15,194 nucleotides of DNA, from contig JBELMB010000124.1 in the NCBI GenBank assembly GCA_042088665.1, positions 1 to 15,194 on the forward strand, read 5' to 3'. Shown one piece after another: positions 1-7,535 of this stretch. The stretch's first letter is position 1. The number at the start of each line of letters is the position of its first letter. The DNA is from JBELMB01 sp042088665 (GTDB taxonomy: Bacteria > Pseudomonadota > Alphaproteobacteria > Rhodobacterales > Rhodobacteraceae). A model generated the notes under the pieces. The model saw only the letters and a list, made by a program, of their open reading frames with translations. It ran no database searches and was not told where the DNA came from. A program made the translations under genes and the position numbers.

Positions 1-253
1 GGTCCTGCCATGTGCGTTCACAGGGATAAGTGCCAAGGCCCTCGATCTGCAAACGACATTTGTACCCGCGAAACCCCTGCATGGCGATGTTGTCGAAATA
101 GACCCGCGCCCCACCGGCAGAGATGTCGCGAACGGTGCAGGGGATCTCGAACCCGTCTTGCACGGCTCGCGCCGTAAGCCGGGTGTCAAACCGCCTGAAC
201 GCCCGTTGGAAGGGCGCAACGCCTTGAACGGCCAGCGACGTGTCATAATCCAT
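1..253 (-). CDS. PilZ-domain protein (N-terminal part, cut by window edge)
   Basis: The reverse strand from the ATG at 251-253 reads 84 codons without a stop and runs off the window. Residues 21-25 are RFDTR, matching the RxxxR motif, and residues 43-48 are DISAGG, matching the D/NxSxxG motif. These are the two c-di-GMP-binding signatures of PilZ domains, so this is probably a cyclic-di-GMP effector acting in the cytosol on motility, polysaccharide or surface behaviour. The spacing between the motifs is normal for the family. An AAGGA ribosome-binding site lies 7 nt before the ATG, which supports this start. The C-terminal end is outside the window, so any partner domain is unknown. Both motifs are intact, so ligand binding is expected but not shown. 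Confidence 0.82.
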   Translation of the reverse strand, partial: MDYDTSLAVQGVAPFQRAFRRFDTRLTARAVQDGFEIPCTVRDISAGGARVYFDNIAMQGFRGYKCRLQIEGLGTYPCERTWQD

Positions 254-574
254 ACCAGTATCCTTGCAAAAAAAAGACGCTTCAATCATGGGCAGTGTGA
301 AAGACGCGAGTAAAGGATGCCTTAACGTTGTCGGCACAACCAAGAGGTCTAAGCCCTTGATTCTCGCCGGTCATATGGACAATTTTCACGGTCCAGGCTG
401 ACGGAGCGCGTGATTTCCGCGCGTAAAGAAAGGAACGGTTAACTGCTGCCGCAGCGCATTCTGCGCCGGGATCTGGCAGGTCAGGGGACAAGCGGGAGCA
501 GATCGATGGGCTGGCGCCGTTCCCGGGTGATACCAGCCGCAAGACCCCGAAGGTGCTTACCCCATCATCTAAAG
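254..574. other. Gap without a protein gene; possible small-RNA region
   Basis: No frame here combines a start codon, a ribosome-binding site and a proper end. It contains short hairpins (for example GCGCATTCTGCGC near 453-465 and a GGCTGG/CCAGCC pair near 509-537). It leads into a strong hairpin with a T-run on the plus strand, so a short plus-strand transcript is possible. No known RNA family could be assigned by eye. Confidence 0.35.
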
Positions 575-604
575 CCCGGCTGCGATCATGTCAGCCGGGT
601 TTTT
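575..604. terminator. Rho-independent terminator, probably bidirectional
   Basis: CCCGGCTG (575-582) and CAGCCGGG (592-599) form a perfect 8-bp stem with a 9-nt loop. On the plus strand it is followed by TTTTT. On the minus strand it lies about 25 nt after the helicase stop and is followed only by CTTT. It probably ends helicase transcription, but its better T-run serves plus-strand transcription. Confidence 0.75.
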
Positions 605-628
605 GACGGTCTTCCCGGGCAGGGGGCC

Positions 629-2086
629 TCAGCCGGTGCGCCGCTCGTCAAAGCTGAGCGCGATGAACTCGGGCATATGATCACCCATGCCGACGACATT
701 GCTGTCGTGGCGATCGTTACGACGACTGCTGCTGCGATTGCGCTCGCGTCCGCGGCTGCTGTCACGGGAGGTTTCGCGGGTGTTGTCCCGGCCGCCATCG
801 CGACCGCTGTCACGATCGCTGTCACGACCTGCCTCACGACCACTCTCGGCGGCCTTGTTGCGCGCCGGTTCCCGCGGGGGCTTGCTCTCCGCCTGCGGTT
901 TCTCCTTGGGTGCCGCGCGGGCCGGTTCGGCCACGGGCTCCGCCGGGTTTTCGATCCGCGGGATCGCCTTCTGAAGCAGGGTCTCGACCGCTTCGAAATA
1001 TTTTTCGTCCCGGGGCACGCAGATGGTGATCGCCTTGCCAGAGCGCCCGGCGCGGCCTGTCCGGCCAATCCGGTGGACATAATCCTCGGCGTGGCTGGGC
1101 ACGTCGAAGTTGAACACATGGCTCACCGCGGGAATATCCAATCCGCGCGCCGCCACGTCAGAGGCGACGAGCAGACGCAATTCACCATCGCGGAACCCGT
1201 CCAGCGTCCTTGTGCGGTGCGACTGGTCCAGATCGCCGTGGATCGCGGCGGCATCATAACCGTATTTTTTCAACGACTTGGCCACGACATCCACATCCAC
1301 CTTGCGGTTGCAGAAGATGATCGCATTGGTGCAGGCCTCGCCCTCGGATTCGATCAGCGCCCGCAGAACGCTGCGCTTTTCTGTGCCTTCGCGGTCCCTG
1401 CGAGAGGGTTTGAACAGCACCGCGGCCTGCGTGATCGTTTCGGAGGCCGTCGCCTGCCGCGCCACTTCGATCCGCGCAGGCGCGGAAAGGAAGGTGTTGG
1501 TGATGCGCTCGATCTCCGGTGCCATGGTCGCGGAGAAGAACAGCGTCTGCCGCGTGAAAGGCGTCAGCGAAAAGATCCGCTCGATATCGGGGATAAAGCC
1601 CATGTCGAGCATCCGGTCCGCCTCGTCGACGACCATGATCTCGATGCCGGTGAGCAGCAGCTTGCCGCGCTCGAAGTGATCCAGAAGACGGCCCGGTGTG
1701 GCGATCAGCACGTCCACGCCCTTGTCGATCAGCATGTCCTGTTCCTTGAAGGACACGCCGCCGATCAGCAGCGCCTTTGTCAGCTTCACGTATTGGGAAT
1801 AGGTGTCAAAGTTCTCGGCCACCTGTGCCGCCAGTTCCCGCGTCGGGCACAGAACCAGACTGCGCGGCATGCGTGCGCGGGCACGGCCGCGGGCCAGCTT
1901 GGTGATCATCGGCAGGGTAAAGGAGGCGGTCTTGCCGGTGCCGGTCTGGGCGATGCCGAGAACATCCTTGCCAAGCAGGGCAGGCGGGATCGCGCCTTCC
2001 TGAATGGGCGTGGGTGTCACGTAGCCAGCGTCTGCAACGGCTTTGAGAACTTTGGGGCTGAGTTCCAGATCAGAAAATTTGGTCAT
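629..2086 (-). CDS. DEAD-box ATP-dependent RNA helicase (RhlE-like)
   Basis: This 485-aa protein carries the complete DEAD-box set in order: a Q motif around residues 4-29, Walker A AQTGTGKT at 46-53, PTREL at 81-85, TPGR at 130-133, DEAD at 154-157, SAT at 185-187, ARGLD at 313-317 and HRIGRTGR at 338-345. It should unwind short RNA duplexes with ATP in the cytosol, for example in ribosome assembly, mRNA decay or cold adaptation. After about residue 380 comes a low-complexity Pro/Ala/Lys stretch, then an Arg/Asp/Ser-rich tail (about 417-463) of GRDSDRD-like repeats, as in the basic disordered RNA-binding tails of RhlE-type helicases. The ATG at 2084-2086 gives the expected N-terminus, although its ribosome-binding site is weak. 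A sigma-70-type promoter lies about 100 nt upstream. RhlE is the nearest family by layout; the exact subfamily is not certain. Confidence 0.95.
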   Translation of the reverse strand: MTKFSDLELSPKVLKAVADAGYVTPTPIQEGAIPPALLGKDVLGIAQTGTGKTASFTLPMITKLARGRARARMPRSLVLCPTRELAAQVAENFDTYSQYVKLTKALLIGGVSFKEQDMLIDKGVDVLIATPGRLLDHFERGKLLLTGIEIMVVDEADRMLDMGFIPDIERIFSLTPFTRQTLFFSATMAPEIERITNTFLSAPARIEVARQATASETITQAAVLFKPSRRDREGTEKRSVLRALIESEGEACTNAIIFCNRKVDVDVVAKSLKKYGYDAAAIHGDLDQSHRTRTLDGFRDGELRLLVASDVAARGLDIPAVSHVFNFDVPSHAEDYVHRIGRTGRAGRSGKAITICVPRDEKYFEAVETLLQKAIPRIENPAEPVAEPARAAPKEKPQAESKPPREPARNKAAESGREAGRDSDRDSGRDGGRDNTRETSRDSSRGRERNRSSSRRNDRHDSNVVGMGDHMPEFIALSFDERRTG

Positions 2087-2185
2087 GTATGTCCGTCATG
2101 AATGCGGACTCTGTAGCCTGTCCCGCGCGTCGTGTGTGGGGAGGCCCGGATGGCCTGGCGATCAGTCGCGCGTGTCCCTTGCGCG

Positions 2186-2214
2186 CTCATACGGAAAATG
2201 AGGGGCAAGGTCAA
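2186..2214 (-). promoter_or_regulatory. Sigma-70-type promoter of the helicase gene
   Basis: On the minus strand TTGACC (2209-2214) is separated by exactly 17 bp from TATGAG (2186-2191). Transcription would start near 2179 and leave a leader of roughly 90 nt before the helicase ATG. The leader contains a small AGGCC/GGCCT hairpin at 2142-2156. Confidence 0.6.
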
Positions 2215-2323
2215 TCAATGGTGGTGATCCGCGGCAGTCTCACATGTATATAGGTTTCCGCAGGGGCGCCAATCCTCTCGGGATTGCGGCAACTGTTTCC
2301 GTTTTGGCATTTGTATGAGGCCC

Positions 2324-3289
2324 CTAGCCAAAATGGCGCTGGACCAGGGCGTCGAGATCCATCTCGCGCCGCACCAGCAGCCCCTCCTTGTCCAGCGCAT
2401 CGCAAAGCGCGGGTTCGGCCGCGCAGACCTCGTCAAAGAAGGCGCGCAGGGCGTCTTCGCCGCCCTCGGCCTCTATGCTGGCGAAGAGGTCGTGCAGGTT
2501 GACCGCTCCGGGCTGGCGCACCTGTGGTTTCAGCTCGGCCCGATACGATCCGCGCGCGAGGCGAAAGCGGTAGGCGGCAAGGAAATTCGCCCAGCTGTCG
2601 GCGTGGAAATGGCCCAGTGGCAGGTCGTGCAGTTCCACCTGGCCGGGGTTTTGTGCGGCGTCCAGCGTCACGTTGTGGATCCGGATCTGCAGCCCCTGCG
2701 TGCCGGCGCGAAAGAACAGCTTGCCCGCCACATGGCTGAGAAACCCGCCAGAGAGGAATCGCCCCCATGTGGGGAAACAGGCCATCGCGGCGCGTTGGCG
2801 GGCGGCCTGGTCAAGATGAAACGCCTTGAACAGCTGCATGCCCGGACGTGAGGCCGCGCCGGGCGCGAGCGCCTCGACGGGACGCACGCGGGCGCAGAGC
2901 GCTGCATCGGGCAGGGGAGCCAGCAGTTGCGCGACCTCGGTGCCTTTGGCAGGCAACAGAAACTCGTCCACGTCGATATGCACGAGCCAGTCGACCTCCT
3001 GCCGGCGCATGTTTGCGTGACGTGCGTTCACGGTCTGGCGCACCTGGTGCTTGTCGGGGCGGCCCTTGCGCTTGGCCCAATAGGCGGCATCGGTGTGCAT
3101 CACCCGCAGCTTTGGATGGGCCTTGAGCGCGACAAGCGTCTCCGGCGCGTCATCGTCGAGATAGACATAGACCCGGTGCGCCCCAAGCGACAGATGCCAT
3201 GCGGCAAAGCGCTGGATCGCGGCCAGCGGCGACTTGATCGTCGAGACGGTGCCCCAGCGGGGCAGGACCAGCGGGGTGCTTTCTGTCAT
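2324..3289 (-). CDS. Glycosyltransferase family 2-like protein (PF13704 type)
   Basis: From the ATG at 3287-3289 this is a 321-aa protein. It opens with RWGTVSTIKSPLA (11-23), followed by a nucleotide-sugar-binding type fold and the acidic motif HIDVDEFL (104-111), the DxD-like metal/nucleotide-sugar site. A conserved GGFLSHVAGK segment is at 181-190. This layout matches the Glyco_tranf_2_4 group, which is common in marine alphaproteobacteria. Donor and acceptor are unknown; a role in surface polysaccharide is likely. No signal peptide or membrane segment is seen. It is a paralogue of the gene just upstream, sharing motifs through to the C-terminal RAFFDEVCA segment (282-290). There is no clear ribosome-binding site at this ATG, which overlaps the stop of a bridging mini-ORF as ATGA, so translational coupling is plausible. 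A longer frame starting at a TTG at 3418 would add 43 Arg-rich residues and is judged unlikely. Confidence 0.85.
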   Translation of the reverse strand: MTESTPLVLPRWGTVSTIKSPLAAIQRFAAWHLSLGAHRVYVYLDDDAPETLVALKAHPKLRVMHTDAAYWAKRKGRPDKHQVRQTVNARHANMRRQEVDWLVHIDVDEFLLPAKGTEVAQLLAPLPDAALCARVRPVEALAPGAASRPGMQLFKAFHLDQAARQRAAMACFPTWGRFLSGGFLSHVAGKLFFRAGTQGLQIRIHNVTLDAAQNPGQVELHDLPLGHFHADSWANFLAAYRFRLARGSYRAELKPQVRQPGAVNLHDLFASIEAEGGEDALRAFFDEVCAAEPALCDALDKEGLLVRREMDLDALVQRHFG

Positions 3290-3405
3290 GGCGCGCGGGC
3301 TGTCAGTCGGTGGTTGTGGGGCGTGGGGTGACGCGCGCCGCGTGCTGCGCCCCGGCCGCTGCACGGGCAAAGACGGCTGCAGGGGCGAAAACCGGCGAGA
3401 CTCAT
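3286..3405 (-). CDS. 39-aa mini-ORF bridging the two glycosyltransferase genes
   Basis: The ATG at 3403-3405 overlaps the stop of the upstream glycosyltransferase gene as ATGA. The frame stays open for 39 codons and stops at 3286-3288, where its TGA overlaps the ATG of the downstream transferase, again as ATGA. It therefore fills the 112-bp gap exactly. The peptide is Arg-, Pro- and Cys-rich and resembles no family I know. No ribosome-binding site precedes it, so it would depend on re-initiation. It may be a translational-coupling device rather than a functional peptide, or a coincidence in GC-rich DNA. Confidence 0.3.
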   Translation of the reverse strand: MSLAGFRPCSRLCPCSGRGAARGARHPTPHNHRLTARAP

Positions 3406-5210
3406 GGCGCTTCGCCAAAGACGCGGCGCATCTTCTGGTCCAGATCCAGATCGTGACGCAGCAACATCCCGCGGGCGTCCAGCCGGTCGCGCAAGGCTGG
3501 CGTATCGGCGCAGACCTCGTCGAAAAAGGCGCGCAGCCCGTCTTCGCCCTCTTCTTCGGCGAGATAGCGGATCAGTTCCGCTTGTCCCAGTTCCGGCCGG
3601 TCAGAGCGCGGCCGGTACGAGCCATGCTCCCGCCGGAAATCGAGATGCGCGCGAAAGGTCTCCCAAGACGGGGCGTGCAGATGCGCCACGCGCAGCCCAT
3701 CCGGCTTGGCGCGGTTGGCGGCATCCTCTCCCTTGTATTTCAGGCTGTGGATGCCAAGCCGGGCATCGGGAATCCCCGTCCGGGCAAAGACCTTGCCCGA
3801 GGTATGAGACAGGAAGCCGCCATAAAGATGCATCCCGAAAACCGGGTAGATGTCCTGCAATTCCGCCTTGCGCACGCCCGCATGCACATGCGTCAACTTG
3901 AAATGCCGTGGCGGGCCGCTTTGCGGCGCCAGCGCCTCTGCGGGGGCAAAGCGGGCAAAGGCCGTGTCTGCCCCGATGCCACCCAGCACGTCCCGTACAT
4001 CTGTTGCGCCGATCAGGAATTCGTCGACGTCGATATGCCCCAGCCAGTCCAGCGTTTCCTCTGCCCCGCGGTAAACACGCGTGGCGTTGAAGCTCTGGCG
4101 CAACTGGTGCGCCTGCATCCGTGTCTTGCCCGCGGCGCGCCAGTATTCCGCGTCGCAGCGGGTGACGTGGATCTTCGGGTGGCGTTTCAGAAAGGCCTCG
4201 GTCTCCGGGTCGGGGGCATCGAGGTGGATGTGCAAGGCTTCGGCGCCCAGGTCGATGTGATGCGCGGCAAAGCCCGCCACCTGCGCCAAGGGGGCCTTGA
4301 CCGTGCTGACCAGCCCCCAGCGCAGGGTCTGTGCGTTCAGCGTCGCGGCGCGGGCAGGCACCGGGGCGTGCCCCTTTGGCAGGGGCGCGCGCGGTTTGCG
4401 CGGGCGGCGCGCATCGCCGTCCTCGGTGACGGTTTGGGGCGGCACCTGTGCGGCCTTGCGGGCCTTCATGTCTGCCAGACGGAAAAAGAGACTGCGCTCT
4501 TCGCTCATCAAGCGGTCCAGCAAATGATGGGCGAGGGGGGCGATCACCGGATCCGCCGCGGCCTCTGTCCAGAGGCGGGCGATCATGTTCACGTCCAGCC
4601 CGCCGCCCACCAGCGCATAGGCGTCCATCTCCAGCGGCAGCGGCGCGCGGGTCTTGCCCTCCAGCGCAAAGGGCTGCCGCGGTGTGTGACCGGAATACAG
4701 CCGCTCTGACTCGTACAGCTTGATCATCCCGAAGAAGGTGTTCAGCGCCAGCCCGGTGCTGCGCTGGACCGCCGTCAGCCCGTGATCGCCAAACGTCGTC
4801 ACGGCTGAGACCAGCCAGCGCGGATCCAGATGCTCCAGCAGGTGGTCCGCGTGCTCGTCCCAAAGCCGGTGAAAGAGGTAGGGCGCGTGCTCGGGAAAGC
4901 TGCGCTTGCGCAGATGTGCCACCAGCAGCCCATGCAGCGCGCATAGCTCTGACGCGCCGGTCAGTTCCCTGCGCAAGGCGTGTTGCTTGCGGTGAAAGGA
5001 CGACCGGAACGGCGGCGCAAACGCCGGATCCCTATCCGGGTCGGACACGCTTTGTTGCGTCAGCGGCGTCAGGGCGGTGTCCGCGGCGGGCAGCCCCTCT
5101 CCCGGCGCGTAGTCAAACGGTGCCCTGCGGCCCTCGTAGAGCGACAGGAGGTCCGAAATGCCGGTGCGGAGGGCGGAGCCGCGGGAGTTGACGGGGCGCA
5201 TGTCTGTCAT
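3402..5210 (-). CDS. Large glycosyltransferase with C-terminal PF13704-type domain
   Basis: The 602-aa product has two halves. Residues about 45-255 are rich in predicted helix (including segments such as HRLWDEHADHLLEHLD at 114-129) and match no domain I recognise. A basic Pro-rich linker (about 258-290) follows. The C-terminal half (about 297-600) is a family-2-like transferase with RWGLVSTVKAPLA at 298-310, HIDVDEFL at 392-399 (the acidic catalytic/metal motif) and GGFLSHTSGK at 464-473, closely parallel to the downstream gene. It probably adds a sugar to a surface glycan, with unknown substrate. The start chosen is the ATG at 5208-5210, which has an AGAGGA ribosome-binding site 9 nt upstream; a longer open frame to 5357 lacks such support. 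It ends in an ATGA overlap with the small bridging frame, so the three frames may be translated as a chain. Confidence 0.85.
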   Translation of the reverse strand: MTDMRPVNSRGSALRTGISDLLSLYEGRRAPFDYAPGEGLPAADTALTPLTQQSVSDPDRDPAFAPPFRSSFHRKQHALRRELTGASELCALHGLLVAHLRKRSFPEHAPYLFHRLWDEHADHLLEHLDPRWLVSAVTTFGDHGLTAVQRSTGLALNTFFGMIKLYESERLYSGHTPRQPFALEGKTRAPLPLEMDAYALVGGGLDVNMIARLWTEAAADPVIAPLAHHLLDRLMSEERSLFFRLADMKARKAAQVPPQTVTEDGDARRPRKPRAPLPKGHAPVPARAATLNAQTLRWGLVSTVKAPLAQVAGFAAHHIDLGAEALHIHLDAPDPETEAFLKRHPKIHVTRCDAEYWRAAGKTRMQAHQLRQSFNATRVYRGAEETLDWLGHIDVDEFLIGATDVRDVLGGIGADTAFARFAPAEALAPQSGPPRHFKLTHVHAGVRKAELQDIYPVFGMHLYGGFLSHTSGKVFARTGIPDARLGIHSLKYKGEDAANRAKPDGLRVAHLHAPSWETFRAHLDFRREHGSYRPRSDRPELGQAELIRYLAEEEGEDGLRAFFDEVCADTPALRDRLDARGMLLRHDLDLDQKMRRVFGEAP

Positions 5211-5741
5211 GGTGGGGTATCCTCTCGCCGGGGGCAAGCGCTCTGGTCTGTGGGGGCCTTGGCCTGACATCCGGGGTGGCGCAGGAATTCGGCGGATTTC
5301 GGGCGGCGCCGTGCCGGTTTCGCGGAATTCGCTTAGGTTGTGCAAAGACCCGGGCAAAAGCCCGCGAGGCCCCGTGGCAGGGTTGGGCGCAAGGCAGTCG
5401 GGACTTGCCCCGGCACCGTATCGGGCCCCGTCTGCACATGGCGTGCGGCTTGAGTGTCAGATCCGGTCCCGGGCGCTCCGCGGCGGATTGCAACGCTTGC
5501 GACAAGCCTCCGGTGGTTAGCCCGGAAGGGATCCAAGGACGTCTTCGGTCCTGCGCAACGCGGAGTCTCAAGGCAGTGCGACGCATTTGGCTGCAATCGA
5601 GGTCCCAAAGCGACGATGCCCTTGGGGCCGCACCCTTCCGGGGGTGATCCGGGTCAACGGCTTGCGGCGGTGCGGCGATCCCGGCTAAGGAAAGCCCTGC
5701 CCCGGGGCGCCATCCCGCGGCACGGCGGCGGGAGAGCGTGC
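5211..5741. other. 531-bp divergent intergenic region, no gene recognised
   Basis: This lies between the leftward glycosyltransferase gene and rightward tgt, so it must hold promoters for both. No convincing -35/-10 pair was found. Open frames here lack start signals and have odd composition. A CGGGC-AAAA-GCCCG hairpin lies near 5355-5370, and two GAATTC sites near 5285 and 5325 sit within similar GC-rich sequence. Confidence 0.4.
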
Positions 5742-6869
5742 ATGGCGACGACATCCTTTGAACTCAAGGCCCGGGACGGGCGGGCGCGCGCCGGCGCGCT
5801 GACCACGACACGCGGGACGATCCGCACGCCTGCCTTCATGCCGGTGGGCACGGCCGCCACGGTCAAGGGCATGATGCCCGAAAGCGTCGCCGCGACCGGC
5901 GCTGACGTGCTGCTGGGCAATACCTATCACCTGATGCTGCGACCGGGCGCAGAGCGCATCGCGCAGCTTGGCGGTTTGCACCGCTTCATGAACTGGTCAA
6001 AGCCGATCCTCACGGATTCCGGGGGGTTTCAGGTCATGAGCCTGTCGTCGCTGCGCAAACTCACCGAGGCCGGTGTGACCTTTCGCAGCCATATCGATGG
6101 CTCGAAGCACATGCTCAGCCCGGAACGCTCCATGGAGATCCAGAAGCTGCTGGGATCCGACATTGTCATGGCCTTTGACGAGTGCCCCGCGCTGCCCGCG
6201 TCGCGCGACCGCATCGCCGAAAGCATGGCGCTGTCGATGCGGTGGGCGGCCCGCTCCCGCGAGGCTTTTGGCGACCGTCCGGGGCATATGCTCTTTGGCA
6301 TCCAGCAAGGCGGGCTCGAGCCGGACTTCCGCGCGCAATCGGCGGAGGCGCTGAAATCCATCGGCTTCGATGGCTACGCGGTGGGGGGCCTCGCGGTGGG
6401 CGAAGGCCAGGAGGCCATGTTCGGATGCCTCGATCACGCGCCAGAGACCCTGCCAGAGGACAAGCCGCGCTATCTCATGGGGGTCGGAAAGCCGGATGAC
6501 ATCGTCGGCGCCGTCAAGCGTGGCATTGACATGATGGATTGCGTGCTGCCGTCGCGGTCCGGGCGGACGGGTCAGGCCTGGACGGCGCGCGGACAAGTCA
6601 ATCTGCGCAATGCTCGCCACGCGGATGATCCGCGCCCGCTGGATGAGACTTGCACCTGCCCCTGCTGTCAGGGCTACAGCCGGGCGTATCTGCACCACGT
6701 GATCCGCGCCAAGGAGATGATCGCCGGGATGCTGCTGACATGGCACAACCTGCATTATTACCAGCACCTCATGGCGCAGATGCGCGCGGCGATCGCCGAA
6801 ACACGCTTTGCCGCGTTCGAGAGCGCCTTTCACGCGGAACGGGCCAAGGGCGATATACCGCAACTCTGA
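5742..6869 (+). CDS. tgt: Queuine/preQ1 tRNA-guanine transglycosylase
   Basis: This 375-aa enzyme exchanges guanine-34 for preQ1 in tRNAs with GUN anticodons (Asp, Asn, His, Tyr), a step in queuosine synthesis, in the cytosol. Visible signatures are AFMPVGTAATVK (31-42), the DSGGFQVMSL block with the base-handling Asp at 92, FDECPA (145-150) with Asp146 for substrate recognition, GGLAVGEGQ (215-223), and GIDMMDCVLPSR (261-272), whose Asp266 matches the nucleophile Asp280 of Zymomonas Tgt. The zinc site is Cys304, Cys306, Cys309 and His335, with the same spacing as in Zymomonas. Length is normal. The ATG at 5742 follows GGGAGAG and begins the usual FELKARDG N-terminus; a longer open frame from 5454 is not supported. 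The usual partner queA is not next to it here. A modest hairpin terminator follows. Confidence 0.97.
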   Translation: MATTSFELKARDGRARAGALTTTRGTIRTPAFMPVGTAATVKGMMPESVAATGADVLLGNTYHLMLRPGAERIAQLGGLHRFMNWSKPILTDSGGFQVMSLSSLRKLTEAGVTFRSHIDGSKHMLSPERSMEIQKLLGSDIVMAFDECPALPASRDRIAESMALSMRWAARSREAFGDRPGHMLFGIQQGGLEPDFRAQSAEALKSIGFDGYAVGGLAVGEGQEAMFGCLDHAPETLPEDKPRYLMGVGKPDDIVGAVKRGIDMMDCVLPSRSGRTGQAWTARGQVNLRNARHADDPRPLDETCTCPCCQGYSRAYLHHVIRAKEMIAGMLLTWHNLHYYQHLMAQMRAAIAETRFAAFESAFHAERAKGDIPQL

Positions 6870-6925
6870 TCCGGCATCGCGGGGGTCCGGGGGCCGGTTG
6901 GGTCCGGGACCTTGGCCTGTCGAAT

Positions 6926-6955
6926 GAGAACCGCGGGTTTTCTAAGTTTTGACGT
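6926..6955 (+). terminator. Putative terminator of tgt
   Basis: GAGAACC (6926-6932) and GGTTTTC (6936-6942) pair over 7 bp, including one G-T wobble, around a 3-nt loop. The stem is followed by TAAGTTTT. It lies 56 nt after the tgt stop. The stem is A/T-rich, so strength is uncertain. Confidence 0.45.
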
Positions 6956-7406
6956 CACTGAGGTTGACCGGGCATCTGTCTTGACGGCTCAGGCGCCGCG
7001 TCACCTTTGCCGCGTGTCGCGCGCTAGCCGTCACGAAGGGGGGCGCCGGACCGGCTGAAAGCCTTCCTGGACCTGTTTGTCCTTGTTTGTGTCGCCTGTC
7101 CGACGCCTCGCTCCGGCGAGGGCAGTCCGCTTCGGTGTTTCTGGCACGCAATTTGGTGACCTCGGCTATCGGGGGGCCGCGCAGGTTGACGGCGCTGATG
7201 GGGCCGTTGTCGTCCAGTTGTTCGGCTGAGCGCTTTCGCCCAAGCGATACAATTGCCGAGAGCGGGCGCGCGGAGGCGAGACATTTTCCTTGCCTGTCCT
7301 CGAGGACATGCTGTTTGCCCGCTTCCCCATAGCTCTGTTCGCGGGCGCGTTGGGGAGTGCGGCGCGAGGTCTCGCGCGAGCAGTCCCGCCAATCTGCTCA
7401 GGCTTT

Positions 7407-7426
7407 CATCGCATCCCCCTGCGATG
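7407..7426 (+). other. Perfect 7-bp hairpin in the leader of the propeller gene
   Basis: CATCGCA at 7407-7413 and TGCGATG at 7420-7426 enclose a 6-nt C-rich loop. It lies about 60 nt before the ribosome-binding site of the next gene and has no T-run, so it is more likely leader structure than a terminator. Confidence 0.4.
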
Positions 7427-7486
7427 GGGCGCGCGCAGGGTTGGATGCTTGATCCGGGCGCGGTTTGCCTCACTCTTGGAAGAAAC

Positions 7487-7505
7487 GGGAGGGAATGACA
7501 TGTAA
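7487..7505 (+). promoter_or_regulatory. Ribosome-binding site followed by an ATG-TAA start-stop
   Basis: GGGAGG at 7487-7492 is an excellent ribosome-binding site and stands 7 nt before the ATG at 7500-7502. That ATG is in frame with the propeller gene, but the next codon (7503-7505) is TAA. The other nearby ATG (7495-7497) is only 2 nt from the site and in a different frame. This element decides how the next gene can start. Confidence 0.6.
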
Positions 7506-7535
7506 AGGTCGGTCTGGGCGCAAGGCATACGGAGA

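Larger units (their letters stand above)
6870..7499. other. 630-bp intergenic region between tgt and the propeller gene
   Basis: After the putative tgt terminator there is no supported gene. Notable are three TTGAC hexamers between about 6949 and 7000, a CCTCGC/GCGAGG hairpin at 7106-7121, a GCGCGA/TCGCGC hairpin at 7362-7377, and a perfect CATCGCA/TGCGATG hairpin at 7407-7426. A TACAAT at about 7247-7255 resembles a -10 box but lacks a good -35. The last part probably forms the structured leader of the next gene. Confidence 0.4.

Noticed and set aside
473..604. Resemblance to signal-recognition-particle RNA (GGTCAGG ... GGGAGCAG) or a glycine riboswitch (CCGAAGGTGC)
   Set aside because: The SRP core GGAAGGGAGCA is not present, and the riboswitch conserved blocks and pairing stems are missing. 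No target gene follows on the plus strand.
506..2101. 531-codon plus-strand frame covering the helicase gene
   Set aside because: It is antisense to a complete DEAD-box helicase and its protein is a composition artefact of GC-rich codons.
3290..3418. 43-residue extension of the second glycosyltransferase from a TTG start
   Set aside because: The extension is Arg-rich and without homology to the paralogue, and the TTG has no ribosome-binding site. The internal ATG at 3289 places the first motif near the N-terminus.
5454..5741. 96-codon N-terminal extension of tgt
   Set aside because: The family N-terminus (FELKARDG) begins right after the ATG at 5742, which has a good ribosome-binding site. 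The extension has random composition.
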